NCBI RefSeq assembly: GCF_900215215.1 | Contig: NZ_OBDR01000006.1 | Coordinates: 39,010 to 103,009, forward strand | DNA from: Methanohalophilus euhalobius | GTDB lineage: Archaea; Halobacteriota; Methanosarcinia; Methanosarcinales; Methanosarcinaceae | DNA length: 64,000 bases | Direction: 5' to 3' | Shown: positions 43,881 through 53,182 of the stretch, piece after piece | Numbering within the stretch: position 1 is the first letter of the stretch | How the letters are laid out: every line of letters begins with the position of its first letter | Notes under the pieces: model-generated | Told to the model about the DNA's origin: nothing | Database searches by the model: none | What the model saw: the letters and a program-made list of their open reading frames with translations, nothing else | Position numbers and translations under genes: made by a program

Positions 43881-45023
43881 ATGGGGAAAAAAGGGTTCAT
43901 GTTACTGGTAGCCCTGATTGGCATACTGGCCTATATCGGCGCTCAAAATCCGGAAATTCTGCAGGAAAGTTTTTTCGTCTCCGATGACAGGAGTATGGAA
44001 ACTGCCTATGAACTCGATACACAAACCCTGACATCCCCAAATGTACACATTCTTGATCCAGAATATGATGATAAACCCAGCCAAAGCAATATACTGTCCC
44101 CCGGATACAGCATATCAAGTGCTTACAGTTATGGAGAACCTTTCCGGGAAAATACCGGTATGCTCACAATGACCATCACAAATAAGGGAAATAATGAAAT
44201 TTACGTATATGGATACGGCATCCGGCAGGCAAGTGGAAGTGGCATATACGATTTTGATAGCGGATACCTGATCGCCCCGGAAGAAGAAAAAGAGCTGGGA
44301 TATGCCTGTTTTGACGTACCCGACAAATCGACAATAAAACCAGAGCCTTTTGTAAAGATAATGGCAACTTCCGAATCCGGGAAATGGCACGATTACGGAA
44401 TACAGTATTTTGACGCAATTGAAATCAAAACCCGGGCTGCTGCTACAGAAGTAAGTCCACAATATACGTACAACCCGGCCTATCTTTTCGATAAGATAAA
44501 CTCTCTTGTCAATTCATCCGACCCACAGGTCAGAAGCAAAGCTGCAAAAGCAGCAAAAGAGTACCCCGGCAAATACAATATTTACCAGGTATGTGCCCTT
44601 TATGATAATTTGATAGAAGATGTGGATTATATCAGCGACCCCCGTGGATCGGATTACTGGGTCGGGCCGGGTGAGACTCTGGAAATCGGGGCAGGAGACT
44701 GTGATGATTACGCTATTACAATGGCTTCCCTGGTAGAAGCTATCGGGGGCACATCCCGGATATACCTGACCGAAACACATGCCTATGCAGCAGTTTACAT
44801 CGGAATGGAGGAAGACATCGATCGTATCTCAGAGGCCATAGAGCAATACTATGGATGCGTACCCGTATATTACGCAACCGACAAATACGGTTGCTGGTTA
44901 CTTCTTGACCCCTCGGCAGGCATGTATGCAGGGAGCCTGCCGGTGGAAACCGCTCCCACAGAAAATGGCTGGACATACACCAGGCAGACAAATGTAACAG
45001 TAATAGATATTGCCGCAAGATGA
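43881..45023 (+). CDS. Membrane-anchored transglutaminase-like protein
   Basis: The first 22 residues (FMLLVALIGILAYIGA) form a signal anchor, so the rest faces outside. After an Ig-like middle part comes a transglutaminase/cysteine-peptidase fold: GAGDCDDYAITMASL with the catalytic Cys, ETHAYAAVYIG with the His and CWLLLDPSAG with the Asp. It may cleave or cross-link surface proteins. It lies in the mptN-pth2-truD gene string with short gaps. Confidence 0.8.
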   Translation: MGKKGFMLLVALIGILAYIGAQNPEILQESFFVSDDRSMETAYELDTQTLTSPNVHILDPEYDDKPSQSNILSPGYSISSAYSYGEPFRENTGMLTMTITNKGNNEIYVYGYGIRQASGSGIYDFDSGYLIAPEEEKELGYACFDVPDKSTIKPEPFVKIMATSESGKWHDYGIQYFDAIEIKTRAAATEVSPQYTYNPAYLFDKINSLVNSSDPQVRSKAAKAAKEYPGKYNIYQVCALYDNLIEDVDYISDPRGSDYWVGPGETLEIGAGDCDDYAITMASLVEAIGGTSRIYLTETHAYAAVYIGMEEDIDRISEAIEQYYGCVPVYYATDKYGCWLLLDPSAGMYAGSLPVETAPTENGWTYTRQTNVTVIDIAAR

Positions 45024-45032
45024 GGATTATCC

Positions 45033-46349
45033 ATGCAAGTGCCTGATATAGAGAAACAAACCGGTATCGACCTTTATGTAACGGAAACAGAAGGTATCGG
45101 TGGAAAGTTAAAACAAACTAGTGAAGATTTTGTTGTTGAGGAAATCACGGGTAGGGATGAAGGCAATGAAGGAAAATACCTGATCCTCGAACTTACGAAA
45201 AAAAACTGGGAAACCCACCACCTGATAAGAGACATGTCCCGAATTCTGGGAATAAGTTCCAAAAGGTTTGGTTTTGCCGGTACCAAGGATAAAAGGGCAC
45301 TTACCACCCAGCGTATAAGTATATACAACCTTGAAGCAGAAGACGTTGAAAGGATAAAACTCAGGGATGTAAATCTGAAAGTTCTGGGTCGTTCCAACAA
45401 AGATGTGGGTTTGGGAGACCTCGTGGGAAATAAATTCAAAATAATTATCCGGGATGTCGACCTGCCACAGGAGGAACTTGATAACAGACTCCTGAATATC
45501 ACTTCCACAATAAATAAGATTGATGGAGTACCCAACTTTTTCGGGATTCAGAGATTTGGCTCCCGTCGTCCCATCACCCACCTTGTGGGAGAATCGATAG
45601 TCAAGGGAGATATTGAGAAAGCTGCAATCGATTATATTGGTTTAAGTTTTCCAGATGAGCACGAGAAAACAAGGCTTGTACGCGACCGTTTCTATAAGGA
45701 GCGCAACTATATCGAAAGCCTGAAAGAATATCCGGTTCAGTTGCGCTATGAAAGGGCAATGATGCACTATCTTGTGAATAATCCGGATGACTTTGCCGGA
45801 GCATTCGGAGAATTGAGTTCCAATATGCGGAATATGTTTGTCCATGCTTACCAATCATATATCTACAATCGGATCATCTGCAGGCGAATCCGGGAAAAAC
45901 TTCCCCTCAATGAAGCGGTTGAAGGTGATATTGTGTGCTTCAAGAATAAACAGGGATTGCCAGATACCTCCCGGCTTGAAACTGTAACATCCTCCAAGGT
46001 AAAAGGAATCAATAACCTGATTCGCAGGAGCAGAGCTTTTGTGACGGCCCCGCTGGTCGGCACATCCACCGAATTTACGGACAGCTCCCCGGGCAATATA
46101 GAAAAAGAAATACTCCAGGAGACAGGTGTTGAACAGAAAGATTTCCATATTCCCGAAATTCCCCGTATCACTTCAAAGGGCAGGCGCAGGGAAATCTTAT
46201 TGAATTTCAAACCGGCTTACACAATTGCCGATGACGAATTAAATGCAGGGAAGAAAAAAGTTACACTGGAATTCTGCCTGCCCAAGGGGAGTTATGCGAC
46301 AACAGTCATCAGGGAATACATGAAAGCAGAACCCGCAGATATGAGTTAA
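45033..46349 (+). CDS. truD: tRNA pseudouridine(13) synthase TruD
   Basis: Makes pseudouridine at position 13 of tRNA. FAGTKDKRALTTQ carries the catalytic D86, and ITHLVGESIVKGD and FVHAYQSYIYNR are family motifs in the inserted TruD domain. Length (438 aa) is usual for the archaeal form. It starts 9 bp after the transglutaminase-like gene and its stop abuts that of the convergent pyrG. Confidence 0.95.
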   Translation: MQVPDIEKQTGIDLYVTETEGIGGKLKQTSEDFVVEEITGRDEGNEGKYLILELTKKNWETHHLIRDMSRILGISSKRFGFAGTKDKRALTTQRISIYNLEAEDVERIKLRDVNLKVLGRSNKDVGLGDLVGNKFKIIIRDVDLPQEELDNRLLNITSTINKIDGVPNFFGIQRFGSRRPITHLVGESIVKGDIEKAAIDYIGLSFPDEHEKTRLVRDRFYKERNYIESLKEYPVQLRYERAMMHYLVNNPDDFAGAFGELSSNMRNMFVHAYQSYIYNRIICRRIREKLPLNEAVEGDIVCFKNKQGLPDTSRLETVTSSKVKGINNLIRRSRAFVTAPLVGTSTEFTDSSPGNIEKEILQETGVEQKDFHIPEIPRITSKGRRREILLNFKPAYTIADDELNAGKKKVTLEFCLPKGSYATTVIREYMKAEPADMS

Positions 46350-47936
46350 TTATTTTTTCTTATACATTGCTTCCACAAAGGCCCTGAAGGGAGGAGAGGG
46401 CCTGCCGGGTCTTGAGCGAAATTCGGGATGGAACTGGGAAGCAAAAAAGAAACTATGTGAAGGTATTTCAGCTATTTCCATACGATTGCGATTCTTGCCT
46501 GAAAATACCATTCCCTTTTCTTCCAATCTATCTACAAAATTGGGATTTACCTCATACCGGTGACGATGGCGCTCGACTATGGTATCGGTTCCATATATTT
46601 TTTCTGCCAGTGAACCTTTTTTAAGAATGGCTTCATAATCCCCGAGTCTCATTGTGGCACCCATATTTACTATATTTTCCTGTTCCGGCAAAAGGTCAAT
46701 TACCGGATAAGGGGTGTTTTCATCGAATTCGGAACTGTTGGCATTTTCCATATCCGCTACATTACGTGCAAACTCAATTACACACAATTGCATACCAAGA
46801 CATAGTCCCAGGAAAGGGATATCATTGTCCCGGGCAAACTTTACTGCCTGGATCTTACCTTCTACACCACGTTCTCCGAAACCCCCTGGAACAAGCACAC
46901 CATCATACATCTGAAGCTTATTGATTGCCGCGGGGTCTTCATCAAAGGATTCCGAGCTTACCCAGTCGGTCCTTACCTTGCATCCAACTTCTATTGCTGC
47001 GTGTTTCAGGGATTCCCTTATGCTTAGATAGGAATCCTCAAGATTGGTATATTTTCCAACAATTGCAAGCCTGACTTCCCCGGTCGCAGCATTCATTCTT
47101 TTGACTATATCTTCCCAGGAATGATCTTGCTGTTTGGTGATAAGATCGAGTCTTTGCATCATATACCCTGTAAGTCCCTGTTCTTCCAGCAGGAGGGGGA
47201 CATCATAAATATCATTTGAATCATGAGCACTTACTACAGCTTCCTTTGGAACATCACAGAAGAGGGATACTTTAGCACGGGTACTTTCATGCAGAGGATT
47301 TTTACACCGTGCGACAATCACATCCGGGGATAGACCAAGCTGGCGCAGATCTTTGACCGAGTGTTGCGTGGGTTTTGTTTTCTGATCTCCCTGGGCATCA
47401 ATGGGAACCAGTGTTACATGAAGGAAAATAATGTCCTCCTCGGATTCCTCTCTGTGCATCTGCCTGACTGCTTCAAGGAACGGCATACTTTCAATGTCAC
47501 CCACCGTCCCACCGACTTCAATCAGACAGATATCAGCACCACTTTTGGCTGCAACCCTGCGGATACGGGCCTTTATTTCATTGGTAATATGAGGAATGAT
47601 CTGCACGGTCTTACCAAGATATTCGCCCCTTCTTTCTTTTTCAATAACAGACTGGTATATCTTACCTGTAGTCAGGTTATGATCCCATGTCAGTTCAGTG
47701 TCAAGATACCGTTCGTAGTTGCCCAGATCAAGATCTACTTCACCACCGTCTTTCAGCACATAAACTTCACCGTGCTGGAAAGGACTCATGGTACCTGCAT
47801 CAATATTGATATAGGGATCTATCTTGATGGCGGTTACCTTTTGTCCCTTGTTTTTCAGGTTCCGTCCTACAGAAGCAGCAGTAATCCCCTTACCGAGACC
47901 ACTCATAACACCGCCTGTGATTATAATATATTTCAT
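46350..47936 (-). CDS. pyrG: CTP synthase PyrG
   Basis: Converts UTP to CTP using glutamine. The N-terminal synthetase domain has [18 protein letters not shown], and the C-terminal class I glutamine amidotransferase has [15 protein letters not shown] with the Cys nucleophile and [16 protein letters not shown] with the His-Glu pair. All parts are intact at 528 residues. It follows the small membrane-protein gene by 13 bp. Confidence 0.97.
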   Translation of the reverse strand: MKYIIITGGVMSGLGKGITAASVGRNLKNKGQKVTAIKIDPYINIDAGTMSPFQHGEVYVLKDGGEVDLDLGNYERYLDTELTWDHNLTTGKIYQSVIEKERRGEYLGKTVQIIPHITNEIKARIRRVAAKSGADICLIEVGGTVGDIESMPFLEAVRQMHREESEEDIIFLHVTLVPIDAQGDQKTKPTQHSVKDLRQLGLSPDVIVARCKNPLHESTRAKVSLFCDVPKEAVVSAHDSNDIYDVPLLLEEQGLTGYMMQRLDLITKQQDHSWEDIVKRMNAATGEVRLAIVGKYTNLEDSYLSIRESLKHAAIEVGCKVRTDWVSSESFDEDPAAINKLQMYDGVLVPGGFGERGVEGKIQAVKFARDNDIPFLGLCLGMQLCVIEFARNVADMENANSSEFDENTPYPVIDLLPEQENIVNMGATMRLGDYEAILKKGSLAEKIYGTDTIVERHRHRYEVNPNFVDRLEEKGMVFSGKNRNRMEIAEIPSHSFFFASQFHPEFRSRPGRPSPPFRAFVEAMYKKK

Positions 47937-47949
47937 TCTAAGTACCTCG

Positions 47950-48606
47950 TTATTTCCTGAAAACAGGTAGTTTGGTTAACATATAAACAAATAATAAAGT
48001 CAGAAGAATAGCAATTGTCAGGGATGTATAAAAACTGGTTGAAAAACCAGCAGGATTCAGGTTAACAGATGATATTACATAATAGGCACCAAAAAGGAAA
48101 CCAATTAAAAAAAACAGAAGGATGACTAGTTTCATATCATTCGGAGTGATGGATTTCTTAAGGAACTGGCCAAAATCCATGCTCCATTTAGTCTTTGATG
48201 CAGAAGAAGGAGGGGAAGGATTATGGACAGATTCAATTTTAGGTTCTTCCTCTACAGGGATTCGTATATTGTCCTTCTGCCCTATGTTTATACCAAATGA
48301 TTCTGTTTTGGAGCCATATCCCATGGTAACAAAAATTGTGCCACTACTGAATACCCTGCCTTCATGTGGAATCCTGACAACAACGGGTACATATTCTTCA
48401 TGGGTCACATAAGGATTGTCATCAAGGAAAGTTACATAACCATCCAGATTTTCTGAAATGGAAAAATTGACATGAGTAGGCGAACCATAGTTAATAATCA
48501 CAATCTCAAAACTCTGTTCTCCACCGGGAGAGAGGGAGACCTCAACAGAAGGAATATCAAATTCAATGGAATTTACACCAAGTCTGTTGATATGTATCTG
48601 TTGCAA
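47950..48606 (-). CDS. Two-pass membrane protein with an Ig-like N-terminal domain
   Basis: About 110 residues of beta-rich sequence ([18 protein letters not shown]) are followed by a Pro/Ser linker and two hydrophobic helices near residues 160-180 and 190-210. I do not recognise a function. The TTG start at 48606 is supported by AGGTGA eight bases upstream. It is likely in one transcript with the Trm112-like gene and pyrG. Confidence 0.72.
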   Translation of the reverse strand: MQQIHINRLGVNSIEFDIPSVEVSLSPGGEQSFEIVIINYGSPTHVNFSISENLDGYVTFLDDNPYVTHEEYVPVVVRIPHEGRVFSSGTIFVTMGYGSKTESFGINIGQKDNIRIPVEEEPKIESVHNPSPPSSASKTKWSMDFGQFLKKSITPNDMKLVILLFFLIGFLFGAYYVISSVNLNPAGFSTSFYTSLTIAILLTLLFVYMLTKLPVFRK

Positions 48607-48621
48607 CGGGGATTCACCTGT

Positions 48622-48804
48622 TTAGTCTCTCATTTCAGGAGGAAGCATATTGGGAATGCCTTCCTCGATGGGATAATATTCGTCACATGCAGCACAATAG
48701 AGGGTACCACTAATAACCTCTTCCCCTTCATCACTGCTTATATTTAGAACTAGCTCCCCCTTGCACAGGGGACAGGCAAGGATGTTTATCATTTCTTTTT
48801 TCAT
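48622..48804 (-). CDS. Trm112-like zinc protein
   Basis: A 60-residue protein with ILACPLCKGEL and LYCAACDEYYPIEEGIPNMLP, the pattern of Trm112/YcaR proteins, which activate RNA and protein methyltransferases as a small partner subunit. ATG 48804 is chosen because it places the first Cys pair near residue 11, as in the family; a longer frame starts at 48843 without support. Confidence 0.85.
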   Translation of the reverse strand: MKKEMINILACPLCKGELVLNISSDEGEEVISGTLYCAACDEYYPIEEGIPNMLPPEMRD

Positions 48805-48907
48805 GACATTCACATCTCCAGATATTATTGCTAATAATATCAAACTAATGGTATTAATAAAAAGGGGATAAATAGATTAATTTACAGGGATTGTCAACTA
48901 AAATGAT

Positions 48908-49846
48908 ATGATCGACCTGCTACTCCGGGTTCTTGATTTTGCATTCCCCATACTTATAATGATCTTTATCGGATTATGGGGTGCCGGACTCCTTGTAGAA
49001 TTGGGGCTGATGAAAAAATTATCCCGCCTCACAAGACCTCTGCTCAAGCACACCAATCTGCCCGAGTCCTGCGGAAGTGCTTTTTTAGTTGCTATCGGAT
49101 CAACGGTTGCTGCAAATAGCATGGTAGTCCAGGCAAAGGATAAGGGGTGTATTAATGACAGGGAAGCAATACTATGTGCCCTCCTCAACAGTACACCTGC
49201 TTATGTAAGGGGAATTATAACGTATCAGATTCCCATAATATTACCTGCACTGGGACCTGTAGTCGGTGGATTCTATGTGATGGTATTCATTATATCAGCC
49301 ATTGTGAAGTTTTCAGTTGTTATTATACTGAGCAAATTTTGGATAAAAGAACAAAAAAGCTGTACACTGGATGACGGACATAACGGGAATAGACCTCCAC
49401 TCAAGGAAGCAATGAAAGCAAGTTTCAAAAAAGAAAAGAAACTTTTCTTCAAGATTGCCACAATATATCTGGGTATGACCACCCTTGTTTTTGCACTGAG
49501 GGAGCAAGGCTTCTTTGAGATATTCAGTGTGCTACCCCTGGCAGACCTTTTTGGGATTCCTTCAGAAAGCATCATTCCCCTGACAACTTACATTGCCAGC
49601 CCTATATTGGGAGTGTCATTGCTTGGCCCCATGATCGGTGAAGGAAGTATATCCTACCTGCAGGCTATGATCATCATAATGCTTGGAAGTATGTTCATGC
49701 TGCCGATATTCAGTATAAGGACTCTGTTGCCAAGATATATTTCTATTTTCGGTCCTAAACTGGGCGTGAAAATAGTAACAATATCAACCGGAATGAGTAT
49801 ACTGATACGATTTACGATACTGGTGATATTACTCAGTATAATTTAA
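48908..49846 (+). CDS. Nucleoside-recognition (gate) domain membrane protein
   Basis: A 312-residue multi-pass membrane protein with the gate-domain layout shared by nucleoside transporters and FeoB. GSAFLVAIGSTVAANSMV and CALLNSTPAYVRGI lie in the first half, and SPILGVSLLGPMIGEGS in the second. It probably moves a small solute across the membrane, but the solute is unknown. It is divergent from the Trm112-like gene and convergent with fpoO. Confidence 0.78.
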   Translation: MIDLLLRVLDFAFPILIMIFIGLWGAGLLVELGLMKKLSRLTRPLLKHTNLPESCGSAFLVAIGSTVAANSMVVQAKDKGCINDREAILCALLNSTPAYVRGIITYQIPIILPALGPVVGGFYVMVFIISAIVKFSVVIILSKFWIKEQKSCTLDDGHNGNRPPLKEAMKASFKKEKKLFFKIATIYLGMTTLVFALREQGFFEIFSVLPLADLFGIPSESIIPLTTYIASPILGVSLLGPMIGEGSISYLQAMIIIMLGSMFMLPIFSIRTLLPRYISIFGPKLGVKIVTISTGMSILIRFTILVILLSII

Positions 49847-49876
49847 AAAAAAGTAAAAAGAGGGGAGAATCTCCTT

Positions 49877-50239
49877 TTAGTGGTGTTCTCCAAAACACTC
49901 ATCTTTCCTGTCATAGGCCTCATTACAGCTTTCAAGACAGCGCCTGCAGAGATGTCTTGTCTCTTCATCGTATACATTCTTGAAAGAGGGAACAAAAACA
50001 TCTATGTCATAGAGCTGGCATGTGGTTCCGCATAGGTCACATTTCTCGAATTTATTGCCGGGAACGCAGTTGCCTTCCTCATCACTTTTTTCGTCAAATG
50101 TACCTTTTGCAGAATCAAGACATTTTTCGCAAAGACCTTTCCAGATTCCTTCGGGATAAGAGTGTTCAAACCGGGGTTCAAACACTCTTACCGGACAAAC
50201 GGTGGGTATTGACACACCACATAGATCACAATCTGCCAT
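49877..50239 (-). CDS. fpoO: F420H2 dehydrogenase subunit FpoO
   Basis: Last gene of the fpo operon; FpoO is a small Fe-S protein specific to the methanogen complex. It shows CDLCGVSIPT, CEKC, CDLCGTTC and CRRCLESC, enough cysteines for a cluster. ATG 50239 lies one base after the fpoN stop; the open frame's longer start lies inside fpoN. Confidence 0.9.
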   Translation of the reverse strand: MADCDLCGVSIPTVCPVRVFEPRFEHSYPEGIWKGLCEKCLDSAKGTFDEKSDEEGNCVPGNKFEKCDLCGTTCQLYDIDVFVPSFKNVYDEETRHLCRRCLESCNEAYDRKDECFGEHH

Positions 50240-50240
50240 A

Positions 50241-51692
50241 TTAAATACCTCCGACAAGTACACTGGCTGCCTGCATTGCAATTTCAACGAATGGCTCTGG
50301 CCATAAACCAATAGCCATTACACCCACAAGGGATATCAGAAGAGCTGCTACATAAGGAACTGGCTCAGATACTTTTTCACCTTCATGGGGCATTGCATAC
50401 ATGTATCTTACAAGCCTTGCATAATAATACAGGGAAAGCGCACTGTTTAAGATTGCGATTACCGCAAGCCATACCATTCCTGACTGAATGGTCGAGGAGA
50501 ACAGGATGAACTTGCTCATGTATCCTGCTGTTGGCGGAATTCCTGCAAGTGCAAATACAAATACTGTAAGACACAGTGCAGTTATTGGCATTTTCTTACC
50601 CAATCCCTTGAAATTATCAATGTGATCCGGGATTTCCGTATCCCTCTTTTCCTTTATAACCATGTAGACTACAACGGCAGTAGCTATGAAAGCACCGGCT
50701 TTCATGAAACCGTGAGCCAGGGTATAAAGTATACCTCCGGTCAGTGCCATCGGGGTCAGGACAACAAATGCCATAGAAATGTAGCCTGCCTGTGCAATAG
50801 AGGAGTATGCGAGCATACGTTTCACACTTTTCTGGGACAGGGCCACGACATTACCATAGGTCATGGTAATTACTGCCAGTATCGCAAAAGCCATCCTCCA
50901 GTCCGCCTGCATTGCCAGAAGGGCTACTATGAATACCTTGAATGCAGCAACAAATGCCATCTTCTTGGAACCTGCGGCCAGAAGGGCCGATACTACAGAA
51001 GGCGAACCCTGGTAGGTATCCGGAGCCCACATGTGGAATGGTACAAGAGCAATCTTGAAACCAAAACCTGCTATCAGGAGTACTATTGCAAGTAAGCCGA
51101 TTGCGTTGGAGGCCAATACATCCATATTCTGGGCGATACCCGGAATGGATGTGGTACCGGTTGCACCGTAAACAAAGGATATTCCCATAAGCAACAGGGC
51201 CGCTGAGAGAGCACCCATAAGCAGGTATTTCATTGCTGCTTCGACAGACCGGGGGTTCTTCTTCTCAAATCCGGCAAGGGCATAGGTTGCTATACTTGCC
51301 AGTTCAAAGGCCACAAAAAGAACCATGAGGTCATTGGCAGATGCCACAAACATCATACCGAAAGTGGCAAACAACACAAGGGCATAGAAGATTTCCGTGT
51401 CTTTATTGTCTTCAGTATACTTGATAGATGCAATGGACACAATAAGAGCAACCACCAAAAACACCAGTTTAAAGAACTGGGAAAGGGGGTCCACACTCAG
51501 GGTATCGGAAAACATCAATGCAGAGGCACTGAAGTTGCCGATCACCATTGCAAGGGCTGCCAGACAGCCTGCTGTTGCGATATAGCCAAGTACGTTTTTG
51601 GATGAAGAACCCATGAAAATACCAATCATGAGTACGATCAATCCGGTCAATGCAACTATAATCTCAGGTGCAAGTAACATCAAATCTACCAT
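50241..51692 (-). CDS. fpoN: F420H2 dehydrogenase subunit FpoN
   Basis: Antiporter-like membrane subunit (NuoN family) of the proton-pumping arm. It has about 14 hydrophobic segments, FVAFELASIATYALAGF with the conserved Glu, and GFKIALVPFHMWAPDTYQG with the Lys and His residues of the proton path. It follows fpoM by 2 bp. Confidence 0.95.
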   Translation of the reverse strand: MVDLMLLAPEIIVALTGLIVLMIGIFMGSSSKNVLGYIATAGCLAALAMVIGNFSASALMFSDTLSVDPLSQFFKLVFLVVALIVSIASIKYTEDNKDTEIFYALVLFATFGMMFVASANDLMVLFVAFELASIATYALAGFEKKNPRSVEAAMKYLLMGALSAALLLMGISFVYGATGTTSIPGIAQNMDVLASNAIGLLAIVLLIAGFGFKIALVPFHMWAPDTYQGSPSVVSALLAAGSKKMAFVAAFKVFIVALLAMQADWRMAFAILAVITMTYGNVVALSQKSVKRMLAYSSIAQAGYISMAFVVLTPMALTGGILYTLAHGFMKAGAFIATAVVVYMVIKEKRDTEIPDHIDNFKGLGKKMPITALCLTVFVFALAGIPPTAGYMSKFILFSSTIQSGMVWLAVIAILNSALSLYYYARLVRYMYAMPHEGEKVSEPVPYVAALLISLVGVMAIGLWPEPFVEIAMQAASVLVGGI

Positions 51693-51694
51693 TC

Positions 51695-53182
51695 TTACAC
51701 CCCCATTGCAGCCATAAGGCTGACTATTTCATTCGAACCTGTAATCATCATATCCAGCACCGGACTTGGGTTCAATCCGAAGTACAGTACCAGCAGGGCT
51801 ATAACTGCCATGGAGAAGGTCTGTACGTTGGACAGGTCAAAGACCTTTCCGATCTTTCCATTATAGACGCCAAACATAGTTCTTTGCATTGCCCAGAGAT
51901 GGTAACCAGCAGTTATGACTACACCAAACAGTGCAAGTATTACAAATGTTGGCACATTCATGTAACTGAAAGTGAAAACCATGAATTCGGCGATGAAACC
52001 GGTCAAACCTGGCAAACCCAGGGATGCCATGAAAGCCAGCATCATTATAACCGCCAGCTTAGGCATTTTTGTAGCAAGGCCTCCCAGGTCATTGATGATC
52101 CTGGTACCGGTAGATGCCTGAATTACTCCTACGGACATGAACATTATACTCATGATCAAACCGTGGGAGAATTGCTGGAACATCGCTCCTGAAATGGACA
52201 ATGTAACAAGTCCTGCAGCTCCCAGGGTAACAAAACCCATGTGACTTACACTGGAATAAGCAACCATTCTCTTGAGATCCTTCTGGGACAGTGCCAGGAA
52301 TGCACCATACACAATACTTACAGAACCAAGCAATCCCAGGATTGTAATCATCATATCCGGGGATCCTGTAGCAGGAAGCATTGGCAGGATAACACGGAAG
52401 ATTCCGTACCCTGCAATCTTGAGCAGGATGAACAGTACACTGCCAGCAGTCGGTGCCTCTGCATAAGCATCAGGCAGCCAGGAATGGAATGGTACTATTG
52501 GAAGTTTCACCAGGAAACCGAAGAGAAGTGCAAGGAATATTGCATCTCTGGCAATACCTGACCCAATCATCGGGAACTGGCTCATGAGATGGGCAATGCC
52601 CATATTTGCCACACCTGTCTGGTCCCAGGCAGCAAAGTAAAGTCCGAAGATACCCAGCAGCATCACCAGGGAAGCCACATGGGTGTAAATAAAGAATTTG
52701 ATTGAAGCATGCCTCTTATTCGGACCGCCCCATATGTTCACCATGAAGAACAGCGGGATCAGTGTAAGTTCCCAGAATACATAGAAGAGGAAGAAATCCA
52801 GGGAAATGAATACACCGATAACTGCTCCCTGCATTGCCAGGATCAAGCCATAGAACCTGTTGGGAGTTGATCTGACATCATCCCAGGTGAACAGTATTAG
52901 CAATGGAATTACTATTGCATTGAGCAATATAAGGGGCATTGAGACACCATCGACACCAAGATGGTAATTTATACCAAGACTTGGAATCCAGCTTGCCAAT
53001 TCCTCAAACTGCATCGCAGCCGATGAACTGTCGAAGCTGAAATACATGTAAAGGGTCAGTATCAGGGTGATAAGTGTACCCATAAGGGCCACCACACGAG
53101 CTTGCTCCCTTGTTTTCGTAAGGAACGCAAATGCTGAGAACAATAGCGGAATCAGCACAATGAGGGATAATACCGGCAACAT
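51695..53182 (-). CDS. fpoM: F420H2 dehydrogenase subunit FpoM
   Basis: Antiporter-like membrane subunit (NuoM family). FYVFWELTLIPLFFMV carries the conserved Glu, LVKLPIVPFHSWLPDAYAEAP the Lys/His loop, and LKRMVAYSSVSHMG the broken-helix region. Its ATG overlaps the fpoL stop by one base. Length (495 aa) is normal. Confidence 0.96.
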   Translation of the reverse strand: MLPVLSLIVLIPLLFSAFAFLTKTREQARVVALMGTLITLILTLYMYFSFDSSSAAMQFEELASWIPSLGINYHLGVDGVSMPLILLNAIVIPLLILFTWDDVRSTPNRFYGLILAMQGAVIGVFISLDFFLFYVFWELTLIPLFFMVNIWGGPNKRHASIKFFIYTHVASLVMLLGIFGLYFAAWDQTGVANMGIAHLMSQFPMIGSGIARDAIFLALLFGFLVKLPIVPFHSWLPDAYAEAPTAGSVLFILLKIAGYGIFRVILPMLPATGSPDMMITILGLLGSVSIVYGAFLALSQKDLKRMVAYSSVSHMGFVTLGAAGLVTLSISGAMFQQFSHGLIMSIMFMSVGVIQASTGTRIINDLGGLATKMPKLAVIMMLAFMASLGLPGLTGFIAEFMVFTFSYMNVPTFVILALFGVVITAGYHLWAMQRTMFGVYNGKIGKVFDLSNVQTFSMAVIALLVLYFGLNPSPVLDMMITGSNEIVSLMAAMGV